From assembly GCF_041770905.1 (NCBI RefSeq), contig NZ_JBEUWX010000003.1:248001-312000 (forward strand): a stretch of 64,000 nt of DNA. Reading direction: 5' to 3'. How positions within the stretch are numbered: the first letter of the stretch is position 1; each line of letters starts with the position of its first letter. The translations under genes were made by a program, and so were the position numbers. This DNA comes from Propionivibrio hellwigii. GTDB lineage: Bacteria > Pseudomonadota > Gammaproteobacteria > Burkholderiales > Rhodocyclaceae. Below are positions 19,100 through 27,491 of this stretch, piece after piece. The notes below the pieces were generated by a model. That model saw only the letters and a list, made by a program, of their open reading frames with translations, was not told where the DNA came from and did no database searches.

Positions 19100-19399
19100 G
19101 GAGCCCGCGTAAACAGGGCATCTCCAGGCGCCCGCCCGGAAACCCGCGTGGATAAAGGCGCTTCGGAGGCACTCCGGGCAGGCGCCTCTAAAACCCGTAT
19201 CAATAAAGGGCTGGCAGGCGCCCTGCCCGGAGACGCCCTGTTTATAAGGACTTCAGAGCGCCCCTTCTGAGATGCCCTATTGACGCGGGTTTCCGGGCAG
19301 CGCTTCTGAGATACCTCAATAGCGGCGCGACTTTGCCAAAAAACAAGGCGGCGCGCCGCAGACAGGACATCCCGTACGGCACGCCTATTTTTGCAAAGA
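19100..19399 (+). repeat. Modular intergenic repeat element, copy A
   Basis: Fills most of the 485-bp gap between the convergent genes pfk and the RhtB exporter. Five consecutive units of about 37-49 bp can be read: 19100, 19138 (GGAAACCCGCGTGGATAAAG), 19187 (ACCCGTATCAATAAAGGG), 19229 and 19266. A tail follows, containing ACAAGGCGGCGCGCCGCAGA and ending at CTATTTTTGCAAAG. The same units in the same order occur in copy D (63565-63895) and, in reverse orientation, in copy B/C (42752-44680). Each unit is an imperfect palindrome (GCCC...GGGC, CAGAG...CTCTG), so RNA hairpins are likely. Confidence 0.85.
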
Positions 19400-19430
19400 A
19401 AGCCGCTATTTTTCCAGTTTATGTTTTTTG

Positions 19431-19480
19431 ATGCCCTGAGTCCCTTGTATTTAAAGGACCTCAGGGCATTTTATGTTTTC
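19431..19480 (+). terminator. Rho-independent terminator after repeat copy A
   Basis: ATGCCCTGAG (19431-19440) pairs perfectly with CTCAGGGCAT (19460-19469), extended by TCC/GGA with one bulge, and is followed on the plus strand by TTTTATGTTTTC. It would stop transcripts that read from pfk through the repeat element, protecting the convergent exporter gene. Confidence 0.65.
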
Positions 19481-19511
19481 TTCCTTGTTTCCAGGGGCTG
19501 CGGGCGTCCCG

Positions 19512-20150
19512 TCAAGGCAGCAATAACAAACGCGCGCCCAGGCCGAGAAAAATCACGCCCGAGACGCGGTGCAGCCAGACGCCGGCGCGCGCATGGCGAC
19601 CAAGCCACTGCCCAAATGCGCCGGAAAAATAGCCGAGCAAGCCGAAAATCACGCAGGCCTGCGCGGTAAACAGCCCGCCCAGCACGGCCGTCTGGGCGGC
19701 AACCTGACCGCGCCCGGCGTCGACAAATTGCGGCAGAAACGAAAGAAAAAAGATCACCACCTTCGGGTTGATCGCATTGACCAGCGCGCCTTTGGCAAAA
19801 AAGCGCGCGACGGAATCCGCCGCGCCCGATAATGATTGGGTTTGCGCGGCACCCACGCTACCGCGATGGCGCAACGCCTGAATGCCCAGCCAGACCAGAT
19901 ACCCGCCGCCGCACAGTTTCAATGCGCCAAAAGCGGCAGGGGATGCGGCGATCAGTGCGCTAACGCCGAGCGCCGCCAGCAGCGTATGGCTCAGGCACCC
20001 CAGCGCGCAGCCCAGGCCGAATGCCGTACCCTGCGCTCGCCCGCGCGACATGCCCAGGCTGATGACCATCAGGTTATCCGGACCGGGCGAAAGCGTAATC
20101 AACACCGCCGCCGCCAGAAACGCCGCACATTGATCCATGCTGACAAGCAT
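19512..20150 (-). CDS. LysE/RhtB family amino-acid exporter
   Basis: Inner-membrane exporter of amino acids or related metabolites. The body begins MDQCAAFLAAAVLITLSPGP, and LSPGPDNLMVISLGMSRGR is the signature first-helix/loop of the RhtB branch; KGALVNAINPKVVIFFLSFL matches the conserved middle segment. Six hydrophobic segments, about 212 residues. Start set at ATG 20150 (MLVSMDQ), with GAGGAG upstream; ATG 20138 is an equal alternative. Downstream of satP on the same strand but separated by a terminator. Substrate cannot be read from sequence. Confidence 0.88.
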   Translation of the reverse strand: MLVSMDQCAAFLAAAVLITLSPGPDNLMVISLGMSRGRAQGTAFGLGCALGCLSHTLLAALGVSALIAASPAAFGALKLCGGGYLVWLGIQALRHRGSVGAAQTQSLSGAADSVARFFAKGALVNAINPKVVIFFLSFLPQFVDAGRGQVAAQTAVLGGLFTAQACVIFGLLGYFSGAFGQWLGRHARAGVWLHRVSGVIFLGLGARLLLLP

Positions 20151-20188
20151 CTCCCGGCGCTCCTCGCTGAAAATTACGGCCTTACGGC

Positions 20189-20221
20189 AAAAAACAAACG
20201 GCGGACGCTTCCGCCCGCCGT
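20189..20221 (-). terminator. Terminator downstream of satP
   Basis: On the minus strand ACGGCGG (20215-20221) pairs with CCGCCGT (20198-20204) around a 10-base loop and is followed by TTGTTTTTT. It lies 89 bp after the satP stop and just before the RhtB-type gene, so the two are probably separate transcripts. Confidence 0.8.
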
Positions 20222-20309
20222 CAAAAACCCCGCTGCGCCGCATCAATTCACGGCACTCCACGGTCTTGCAGATTGCAAGACATCGCTTCGTCAAAAACCG
20301 ATTGGCTGC

Positions 20310-20933
20310 TTACTTGAAAATCCCGAACGGCTTGCCGACAGGCAAGAACGGCCGGCCAAAGAACGTATTGAGCACCACCGCCGAGGCGCCGTAGAACGAG
20401 AGCAGCGAAGTCGCCAGCTCCGCGTATGCGCCGATCACGTGGGTCGTATGCGGGGCCACGCCGAAGGCATTCAGCGCCAGCGCCGCCAGCAGAATGTCGA
20501 TCATGACCATCGTAATGAAAATCAGCTTGCTGACCTCCATCGCACCTAGCGTCATCATCACCGAGAAAATCAGGTAGCCGAGGAAGGCAAAGCCCAGCTG
20601 CTTGGTATCACACGCTGCCGCCAGTTCCGGGCCGAACACGCCCATTTTCATCATCCAGGCCGTCGCCACGGCATACCAAAAGAAGGCATACGCGCCAAAC
20701 ACCGTGCCGCCCCAGATGTTCTCATGCAGAAAGTCGAGAATGCAGGCGATTAACTGCGCGGTCGCGCCGAGGAAAATGGCGTAGACGATCACGAAAGACA
20801 AGCCGGTGGTAATTTCCAGCTTTTGCGACGCGGCGACGAATGTCACCATCGCCAGGCCGAACAGCCCCAATGCCGTCGGGTTAGCAACGGCGATTTTGAC
20901 ATGCTGTGTTTCTGCGGAACCTGCGGTACTCAT
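20310..20933 (-). CDS. satP: Acetate/succinate transporter of the SatP (GPR1/FUN34/YaaH) family
   Basis: Inner-membrane proton-coupled carrier for acetate and succinate. 207 residues from ATG 20933, chosen because GGAG lies eight bases upstream and the family motif follows at once: NPTALGLFGLAMV (family NPxPLGL). Six transmembrane helices can be traced, with FGAYAFFWYAVATAWM and the C-terminal YGASAVVLNTFFGRPFLPVG segment typical of the family. Fits a metabolism involving acetate or succinate exchange; function inferred from family. Confidence 0.9.
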   Translation of the reverse strand: MSTAGSAETQHVKIAVANPTALGLFGLAMVTFVAASQKLEITTGLSFVIVYAIFLGATAQLIACILDFLHENIWGGTVFGAYAFFWYAVATAWMMKMGVFGPELAAACDTKQLGFAFLGYLIFSVMMTLGAMEVSKLIFITMVMIDILLAALALNAFGVAPHTTHVIGAYAELATSLLSFYGASAVVLNTFFGRPFLPVGKPFGIFK

Positions 20934-21174
20934 TGGCACTCTCCTAAGCATAAGTGTCAAGCAATATTGTCGAACCGCCCATGGGCGCTCCACTCACGGT
21001 CATGCGCAGATATCAGACACGGCCGGTTGCGGATTGACGGGCGGAGGGCATCTTTCCAAATTCCGTCGAGATAAAGAACGGCCGCGCATTCTCACATAGT
21101 GAAAATGCCCGTTTCAATCTCGGTTTTCCGCAGTCAGAAAGGGGCGCGGGAAAGGCCACGGGAAAGCACCCGCC

Positions 21175-21183
21175 TGCTAGAAT
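21175..21183 (+). promoter_or_regulatory. Possible extended -10 promoter for uppP
   Basis: TGCTAGAAT is an extended -10 element (TGn plus a 5/6 TATAAT match) about 150 bp before uppP in the 401-bp divergent satP/uppP gap. No clear -35 box. The rest of the gap shows no gene. Confidence 0.35.
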
Positions 21184-21334
21184 TCTCACCTTCCCGAATT
21201 CCCCGAAGCCTGCCGCCGGCGCTGCATATCACCTTGTGCCGGCAAGACAGCTAAAGCAATGGGGGAATTCTCTCCAAGCCCGCAGCCGTTTTCTCGGGCG
21301 CCGCCGGATTTTCCGGATCTTTCGTGGATTTTTT

Positions 21335-22156
21335 GTGGAACTTGTCTCGCTCATTCAAGCGCTGATTCTTGGCATTGTCGAAGGTTTGACCGAATTCCTG
21401 CCGGTCTCCTCGACCGGCCATCTGATCCTTGCCGGCGATCTGCTCGGTTTCAACGACGCGCGCGGCAAACTATTTGAGGTCGTCATCCAGTCGGGCGCCA
21501 TTCTTGCCGTCTGCTGGGAATACCGCGTAAAAATCGCCCAGGTGCTTACCGGCCTGCCGCGCGAACGCGCCGCCCAGCGCTTTGCGCTCAACCTGTTCAT
21601 CGCCTTTCTGCCGCTCGCCATTCTCGGCCTGCTCTTCAAGAAAACGATCGAGGCTTATCTCTTCCAGCCGCTGCCGGTGGCACTGGCGTTTATCATCGGG
21701 GCATTCATCATCCTGTGGGCAGAACGCCGCCCGCATCGCGTACGCATCGAATCGGTCGACGACCTCTCGCCCACTGACGCCCTCAAGCTGGGCTGCATGC
21801 AGGCGTTGGCGCTGATCCCTGGGACGTCACGATCGGGAGCGACGATTATCGGCGGCCTGTTTCTGGGGCTATCGCGCCGCGCCGCCGCCGAATTCTCTTT
21901 TTTTCTCGCCATTCCGACGCTGTTCGCCGCGACGCTGTACAAACTTTACAAGGACTGGGCGCTGGTGCGCCTGGACGACATTGGCTTGTGGAGCGTTGGC
22001 TTTATCAGCGCCTTTGTTTCCGCTTTTCTTTGTGTGCGCTGGTTATTACGCTTTATCTCCAGCCACGACTTCACTCCGTTTGCCTGGTATCGCATCGCGT
22101 TTGGCTGCATCGTGCTGCTGACCTGGCAACTCGACCTGATTGCCTGGAGCGCCTAA
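21335..22156 (+). CDS. uppP: Undecaprenyl-diphosphatase
   Basis: Membrane phosphatase recycling undecaprenyl pyrophosphate, the lipid carrier of peptidoglycan and polysaccharide synthesis. Starting at GTG 21335 gives 273 residues, the family length, beginning MELVSLIQALILGIVEGLTE; the longer reading frame upstream has no conserved sequence. Both catalytic motifs are present: EGLTEFLPVSSTGHLIL and PGTSRSGATIIGGL. About eight membrane helices. The stop is directly followed by the yqiA start codon. Confidence 0.94.
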   Translation: MELVSLIQALILGIVEGLTEFLPVSSTGHLILAGDLLGFNDARGKLFEVVIQSGAILAVCWEYRVKIAQVLTGLPRERAAQRFALNLFIAFLPLAILGLLFKKTIEAYLFQPLPVALAFIIGAFIILWAERRPHRVRIESVDDLSPTDALKLGCMQALALIPGTSRSGATIIGGLFLGLSRRAAAEFSFFLAIPTLFAATLYKLYKDWALVRLDDIGLWSVGFISAFVSAFLCVRWLLRFISSHDFTPFAWYRIAFGCIVLLTWQLDLIAWSA

Positions 22157-22732
22157 ATGTCCTCAATGTCTTCGATTCTCTACCTGCATGGCTTCGCTTC
22201 CTCCCCCGCATCCTGGAAAGTCCGCGAACTGTCCAACGCTCTCAAGGCACGCGGTCAGGGCTACCGGCTGATATGCCCGGCGCTTTCGACCGTACCCAAC
22301 GAAGCCATCGCGCAGGCCGAAGCGATCATCGAAAGCCGCGTCGGCCCCTTAACGCTGATCGGCAGCTCGCTCGGCGGCTATTACGCCACCTGGCTGGCGG
22401 AAAAACATCTGCTGCGCGCTGCGCTGATCAATCCGGCCGTCGCCGCGCCGGCTTCGCTGGAAAAATACCTCGGCCCGCAAACCAACCTGCACACCGGCGC
22501 CCCCTTTGAATTCACCGAAGCGCATCTTGCCCAGCTTCGCGCGCTCGAAGCACCTAAAATTACGCCCGGACGCTACTTCCTGATGGTCGAAACCGGCGAT
22601 GAGGTGCTCGACTACCGTAAAGCCGTCCAACGCTACGAGGGATGCAAGCAGGCCGTCTTTGAAGGCGGCGACCACAGCTTCACCCGTTTCCCTGAAATGG
22701 TGCCGCAACTCCTTGAATTCTGCGGGTTATAA
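22157..22732 (+). CDS. yqiA: YqiA-family esterase (alpha/beta hydrolase)
   Basis: 191-residue serine hydrolase. The N-terminus ILYLHGFASSPASWK, the nucleophile elbow GSSLGG (Ser near 73), Asp in ETGDEVLDY and His in GGDHSFTRFPE form the catalytic triad. The length and GSSLGGYYATWLAEK segment match the YqiA/UPF0227 family, for which short-chain acyl ester hydrolysis has been shown in E. coli; the physiological substrate is unknown. The ATG abuts the uppP stop, so it is co-translated with uppP. Confidence 0.9.
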   Translation: MSSMSSILYLHGFASSPASWKVRELSNALKARGQGYRLICPALSTVPNEAIAQAEAIIESRVGPLTLIGSSLGGYYATWLAEKHLLRAALINPAVAAPASLEKYLGPQTNLHTGAPFEFTEAHLAQLRALEAPKITPGRYFLMVETGDEVLDYRKAVQRYEGCKQAVFEGGDHSFTRFPEMVPQLLEFCGL

Positions 22733-22733
22733 T
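22728..22733 (+). promoter_or_regulatory. Perfect -10 box just before the RNase gene
   Basis: TATAAT overlaps the yqiA stop codon. A start seven bases downstream would fall on the A of the ATG at 22740, i.e. a leaderless mRNA, and no Shine-Dalgarno sequence is visible before that ATG. No good -35 box is seen, so this is tentative. Confidence 0.35.
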
Positions 22734-22739
22734 TTTCCG

Positions 22740-24764
22740 ATGTACGTATTGTTCGAAGAGGACGGCAGTTTCAAGACCGCCACCGTCATGACCGACAACG
22801 ACACTTCGTTGCAGGTCGAAGCGGTATCCGGCAAGCGCCTCAAGGTCAAAGCGGCCAACGTTCTGCTGCGCTTCCAGACGCCCGCGCCGGGCGAACTGCT
22901 GGGCCAAGCCGAGGCGCTGGCCGCCGACATCGATACGCCCTTTCTCTGGGAATGCGCGGGCGAAGGCGAATTTACCTTTGCCGAACTGGCCGACGAATAC
23001 TTTGGTGATAACGGCAGCAAGGCCAGCGCCACCGAAGCCGCGGCATTATTGTTTGCCCTGCATGCCGCGCCGATCTATTTCCACCGCAAAGGCAAAGGAC
23101 GCTTCCGCAAGGCGCCACCGGACATCCTGGCCGCCGCGCTTGCCGGTCTGGAAAAGAAACGCCAGCAGGCGCTGGCCATCGAACGCATGGCGGACGAGCT
23201 CACCGCCTTCACCTTGCCTCCCGAATTCCCGCCGCTGCTCGATATGCTGCTCTACCAGCCCGACCGCAACCGCAGCGAAACCAAGGCACTCGAAGCCGCC
23301 TGCGCCCGGACCGGACTGTCACCGACATGCTTGCTGGCGCGTTGCGGCGCAATTCCCTCGCCATACGCCTACCATCTGCGCCGTTTTCTTCGTGAATATT
23401 TCCCGCGCGGCGTCGGCTTCCCTGCGGCACAGCCCGAAATTGAGGCCGTCGATGCCTCACTTGCCGCCCTGGCGGAAACGCTGCCGCGCGCGGATGTGCG
23501 CGCCTTTTCCATCGACGATGCGGCGACCACCGAAATCGACGATGCGTTCTCGCTGACGCCCTTGGCGGAAGGCGGCTGGCGCGTCGGCATTCACATCGCC
23601 GCGCCGGGTCTGGGGTTCGCGCCCGATTCGCCGCTCGGCGCGCTGGCGCGCGAACGCCTCTCCACCGTCTATATGCCGGGCGACAAGATCACCATGCTGC
23701 CCAATGCGCTGGTTGAACGCTTTACGTTGCGCCAGGGGCACGACTGCCCGACGCTCTCGTTGTATCTCACCGTTGCACAGGATTTCTCGATTACGGCGCA
23801 CGAATCGCGCATCGAGCGCGTACCTGTCGTCGCCAATCTGCGGCATCACGATCTGGAACCCCTGTTCAATGCGCAGATGCTCGCCACCGGGCTGGACGAC
23901 TTTCCTTTCGCCAGCGAGCTGAGCATACTCTGGCAACTGGCGCAGGCTTGTCTGGCGCGGCGCGGAAAAACCGCCGCCGCACAGGGAGATCGCGATTATT
24001 CGTTCCACATCGAAGGCGACCTCGCCGATGCGCAGGCCTGCCGCGTCACAATCACCGAGCGGCCGCGCGGCAGCCCGCTCGACACGCTGGTTTCCGAACT
24101 GATGATCGTCGCTAACAGCCTATGGGGAAACCTGTTCGCAGACAATGGCATTGCCGCCATCTACCGCGCGCAAAGCGCCGGCAAAGTCCGCTTGACCACG
24201 GCGCCACAGGCGCACGAAGGACTTGGCGTCGCACAATACGCCTGGTCATCCTCGCCGCTGCGCCGCTACGTCGATCTGCTCAACCAGTGGCAGCTGATCG
24301 CCTGCCTGCGCGGCGATCCGCCGCCGTTCAAGCCCAAATCCGATCTCCTCTATGCCGCCTTGCGCGATTTCGAACTGACCTATGCCGCCTATGCCGATTT
24401 CCAGCGCACTATGGAACGCTACTGGTGCCTACGCTGGCTGCATCAGGAAGCGCGCACGACGATCGACGCCACCGTGCGCCGCGACGAACTCGTCAAACTC
24501 GACGGCCTGCCGCTGCTCCAGCGCATCGCTTCGCTACCGGCGCTTCCGCCCGGCAGCCGCGTTCGCCTCGACATCGACTCCAGTGACCTGCTAACGCTGG
24601 CGCTGACCTGCCGCTACCGCGAGACCCTGGAAACGCCATCCAACGGCGCGAGACAAGACGAACACGACACGGGTAGTACGATAGACGACCCACCGTCACC
24701 CGAACAAACGACATGGGAGCAGCAAAAACCTCCCGTACTCCTCATGGAAACCGCAGACGTCTGA
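22740..24764 (+). CDS. RNase II/RNase R-type (RNB domain) 3'-5' exoribonuclease
   Basis: 674 residues. After an N-terminal beta-rich RNA-binding region (residues 1-60, MYVLFEEDGSFKTATVMTDN) and a helical segment, the RNB catalytic domain starts near residue 255. Its acidic site is SIDDAATTEIDDAFSL, followed by TVYMPGDKITMLP and the RSPLRRYVDLL-like segment WSSSPLRRYVDLLNQWQLIA. A short C-terminal S1-like part follows, shorter than in RNase R. Degrades single-stranded RNA. ATG 22740 is the start because upstream codons overlap yqiA in another frame. Which of RNase II or R it replaces is not decidable here. Confidence 0.88.
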   Translation: MYVLFEEDGSFKTATVMTDNDTSLQVEAVSGKRLKVKAANVLLRFQTPAPGELLGQAEALAADIDTPFLWECAGEGEFTFAELADEYFGDNGSKASATEAAALLFALHAAPIYFHRKGKGRFRKAPPDILAAALAGLEKKRQQALAIERMADELTAFTLPPEFPPLLDMLLYQPDRNRSETKALEAACARTGLSPTCLLARCGAIPSPYAYHLRRFLREYFPRGVGFPAAQPEIEAVDASLAALAETLPRADVRAFSIDDAATTEIDDAFSLTPLAEGGWRVGIHIAAPGLGFAPDSPLGALARERLSTVYMPGDKITMLPNALVERFTLRQGHDCPTLSLYLTVAQDFSITAHESRIERVPVVANLRHHDLEPLFNAQMLATGLDDFPFASELSILWQLAQACLARRGKTAAAQGDRDYSFHIEGDLADAQACRVTITERPRGSPLDTLVSELMIVANSLWGNLFADNGIAAIYRAQSAGKVRLTTAPQAHEGLGVAQYAWSSSPLRRYVDLLNQWQLIACLRGDPPPFKPKSDLLYAALRDFELTYAAYADFQRTMERYWCLRWLHQEARTTIDATVRRDELVKLDGLPLLQRIASLPALPPGSRVRLDIDSSDLLTLALTCRYRETLETPSNGARQDEHDTGSTIDDPPSPEQTTWEQQKPPVLLMETADV

Positions 24765-24774
24765 AGTGAACGAT

Positions 24775-25695
24775 ATGAAAACCGCGCCTCAAGAACCCAC
24801 GTTCACACCGCCCTGGCAGCAGCCAGGCGCCAACCCGTACCTATGGTTTGGCATTGGCGCATCATTTGTCCTGCACGCCCTGGCGCTGGCGGTCAACTTC
24901 ACCTACCCGGAAGCTTCACGCGCCTTCCGCAACAATGCGCTGGAAATCATTCTGGTCAACAGCAAATCCGCACGGCGGCCGACCGACGCCCAGGCACTGG
25001 CGCAGACCAACCTTGATGGTGGCGGCGATACCGACCAGGACCGCCGCGCTAAAACGCCGCTCCCCGCCTCAAGCGAAGAAAAAACCGGCGACGACATGGA
25101 GCAGGCCCAGCAACGAGTCCAGGAACTGGAAGCGCGCCAGCAACGTTTGCTGACGCGCACACGCAGCAAGCCGATTGCGCCGCCGGCCAAGACGGAAAAA
25201 GAAGCGGAAGCGCCTTCGACGCCGGCCGCCGCGCCGATCAGCGGCCGCGACCTGGCTAACCGCGCGCTGGAAATGGCCAAACTGCAAGGCGAGATCGCCC
25301 GCAGCGTCGACGCCTACAACAAACGCCCACGCTTAAAAACCGTCGGCACGCGCGCCAGCTACTATCCGCAGGCCGCTTTCCTCGACGCCTGGAAGCGCAA
25401 GGTCGAACGCATCGGCACGCTGAACTACCCCTCGGCCGCCAAGGGCAAAGTCTATGGCTCGGTCACTGTCTGGGTCGTTCTCAAGCGGGAAGACGGCGCG
25501 CTCTACCAAGAGGTTGAAATCCGCAAATCTTCGGGCAGCCCCGTCCTGGACAAAGCCGCCCAGCGCATTGTCACCATGGGCGCCCCCTACGGCCCGATTC
25601 CGCAAGGCGCAGACGAGCGCTTCGATAACTTTGGCTTCGCCCGCACGCTGACCTTTACCCGCGGCAACCAGCTCGAGTCGCGGGAAGCCCAATAA
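24775..25695 (+). CDS. TonB-family energy-transducer-like protein
   Basis: About 306 residues with one N-terminal membrane helix (LWFGIGASFVLHALALAVNF), a long charged periplasmic linker (Gln/Arg/Glu-rich, likely coiled coil around residues 105-130, then Pro/Ala-rich), and a C-terminal TonB-like domain: YGSVTVWVVLKREDGALYQ, then SGSPVLDKAAQRIV. Start could also be GTG 24766, two bases after the RNase stop. No exbB/exbD neighbours are present, so a role in TonB-dependent transport is not established. Co-directional with the RNase gene and aroE. Confidence 0.85.
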   Translation: MKTAPQEPTFTPPWQQPGANPYLWFGIGASFVLHALALAVNFTYPEASRAFRNNALEIILVNSKSARRPTDAQALAQTNLDGGGDTDQDRRAKTPLPASSEEKTGDDMEQAQQRVQELEARQQRLLTRTRSKPIAPPAKTEKEAEAPSTPAAAPISGRDLANRALEMAKLQGEIARSVDAYNKRPRLKTVGTRASYYPQAAFLDAWKRKVERIGTLNYPSAAKGKVYGSVTVWVVLKREDGALYQEVEIRKSSGSPVLDKAAQRIVTMGAPYGPIPQGADERFDNFGFARTLTFTRGNQLESREAQ

Positions 25696-25733
25696 CGCGG
25701 AAGCTTGCCGCCAGGCGCCGGCTCCAGACTGCC

Positions 25734-26552
25734 ATGACCGATCGATACTGTGTTTTCGGCAACCCCATCCGCCACAGCCAATCGCCGCGCATCCATACCG
25801 CCTTTGCCCAACAGACCGGGCAGGATCTCCGGTATGAGGCCATTCTCGCGCCGCTCGACGATTTCGCGGGCGCTGTACGGGCATTCATCGCCGCCGGCGG
25901 CAAGGGCGCCAACGTCACCGTACCGTTCAAGCAGGCGGCCTGGCGGCTTGCCACGCGCCTGACGCCGCGCGCGGCGCTGGCCGGCGCAGTCAATACGCTG
26001 AGCTTTTGCAACGGCGAAATTCTCGGCGACAACACGGACGGCGCCGGTCTCGTGCGCGATCTCATCGACCACCTCGGCGTCTTCCTCGCCGGCTCGCGCA
26101 TCCTGATGCTCGGTGCTGGCGGCGCGGCGCGCGGCGTCTGCGGCCCGCTGCTTGAGCAGCGCCCGCGCGCCCTGACCATCGCCAATCGCACCGTCGCCAA
26201 CGCCAAGGCGCTGGCCGAACGTTTTGCCGCGCAGGGCGCCATCACCGGCTGCGGCTACGACGAACTGGACGGGCACTCGTTCGACCTGGTCATCGACGCG
26301 ACGTCGGCGAGTCTGAACGCCCTCATGCCGCCGTTGCCCATCGGGCTGTTCGCCGCCGGCAGTCTGGCTTACGCGATGATGTACGGGCTGGCGCAAACGC
26401 CGTTTCGCGCCTTTGCCGAACAGCAGGGCGCGGCGCGCTATGCCGACGGCCTGGGCATGCTGGTCAGTCAGGCGGCGGAATCTTTCTTTGTCTGGCGCGG
26501 CGTGCGCCCGGACTGCCGTCCCGTCATGACACAGCTGCTGGCGGCGCAATGA
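25734..26552 (+). CDS. aroE: Shikimate dehydrogenase
   Basis: NADPH-dependent reduction of 3-dehydroshikimate to shikimate in aromatic amino-acid synthesis. 272 residues. Substrate site NPIRHSQSPRIH, catalytic Lys in GANVTVPFK (near 65), Asp in GDNTDGAG (near 102), and the nucleotide-binding loop GAGGAARGV with NRT downstream. The C-terminal DGLGMLVSQAAESFFVWRG is typical. The stop overlaps the mtgA start by four bases. Confidence 0.96.
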   Translation: MTDRYCVFGNPIRHSQSPRIHTAFAQQTGQDLRYEAILAPLDDFAGAVRAFIAAGGKGANVTVPFKQAAWRLATRLTPRAALAGAVNTLSFCNGEILGDNTDGAGLVRDLIDHLGVFLAGSRILMLGAGGAARGVCGPLLEQRPRALTIANRTVANAKALAERFAAQGAITGCGYDELDGHSFDLVIDATSASLNALMPPLPIGLFAAGSLAYAMMYGLAQTPFRAFAEQQGAARYADGLGMLVSQAAESFFVWRGVRPDCRPVMTQLLAAQ

Positions 26553-27265
26553 GCCGCGGCACGACACGCCTGCTTACCCTTGTCCGCTGGTTCAAACGCG
26601 CGCTGCTCGCCGTGTTGACGCTCGTGCTGCTCTACGAAGGCTGGCTGTTCGGCTGGGTGCTCTGGTGGCGCACGATCAACCCTGACATGACGCGCTTCAT
26701 GGAACTCCGACTCGACGCGCTGCGCGCCAACGATCCCAAGGCGACATTGCAGCAAGGCTGGGTTGATTACGAACGTATTTCGCCGCACCTCAAACGCGCG
26801 CTGATCGCCGCCGAGGACAGCCGCTTCATGCAGCACGACGGCTTCGACTGGGACGGCATCGAAAAGGCGCTGGCGCGCAACCGGCGGCGGGGGAAAATCG
26901 TCGCCGGCGGCTCGACGATCAGCCAGCAGTTGGCCAAGAATCTGCTGCTGACGCCGGATAAGACGCTGTGGCGGAAGGCCCAGGAAGCCGTCATCACGCT
27001 GATGATCGAGACGACGTGGAGCAAGCGCCGCATCCTGGAGGTTTATCTCAACGTTATCGAATGGGGCAACGGCATCTTCGGCGCGGAAGCGGCCGCCTGG
27101 CACTACTTTGGCGTTTCCGCCACGCAACTTTCGGCGGAACAGGCGGCGCGGCTGGCCGCCATGGTGCCGCGACCACGCTATTTCAACACACACCGCACAT
27201 CGCCGATGCTGGCCGCACGCAGCGAATCCATCCGCCGGCATATGTCCGCCGCGCCGATTCCTTAG
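26549..27265 (+). CDS. mtgA: Monofunctional biosynthetic peptidoglycan transglycosylase
   Basis: Polymerises lipid II into glycan strands. 238 residues: an N-terminal membrane anchor (about residues 15-40) and a GT51 domain with the catalytic Glu motif IAAEDSRFMQHDGFDWDG, then GGSTISQQLAKNLLL and EVYLNVIEWGNGIFGAEAAA. Starts within ATGA shared with aroE, a pairing common in betaproteobacteria. Complete, no anomalies. Confidence 0.96.
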   Translation: MSRGTTRLLTLVRWFKRALLAVLTLVLLYEGWLFGWVLWWRTINPDMTRFMELRLDALRANDPKATLQQGWVDYERISPHLKRALIAAEDSRFMQHDGFDWDGIEKALARNRRRGKIVAGGSTISQQLAKNLLLTPDKTLWRKAQEAVITLMIETTWSKRRILEVYLNVIEWGNGIFGAEAAAWHYFGVSATQLSAEQAARLAAMVPRPRYFNTHRTSPMLAARSESIRRHMSAAPIP

Positions 27266-27280
27266 GCGCGGCGGCCGCGC

Positions 27281-27317
27281 GGAAGCCCGCGATTTACGGG
27301 CGTTTCAGGCCACCGCC
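27281..27317 (+). repeat. Solo unit of the modular intergenic repeat family
   Basis: GGAAGCCCGCGATTTACGGG followed by CGTTTCAGGCCACCGCC closely matches the unit at 63719-63757 in copy D (GCCCTGTTTACGCGGG then TTTCAGGACACCGCC). It is a single unit with the same palindromic core, 16 bp after the mtgA stop. Confidence 0.55.
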
Positions 27318-27352
27318 GGTCAACAGGGCCCAGCGTATGCGCCCTACATACA

Positions 27353-27361
27353 TGCTAAAAT
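27353..27361 (+). promoter_or_regulatory. Possible extended -10 promoter for corA
   Basis: TGCTAAAAT is an extended -10 element about 130 bp before corA in the 226-bp gap after mtgA. No convincing -35 box. Confidence 0.3.
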
Positions 27362-27491
27362 CGCCGCCGATCCAACTACCGTGGAACCTGAAATAACGCT
27401 GCGGGCAGCCCACCGCACAGGGGCGGGCGCAGAAACGCCGCTTCATGGATTCCACTTCGCCTTTGGCGACTTGGCGATAGAGGAGGCTCCG

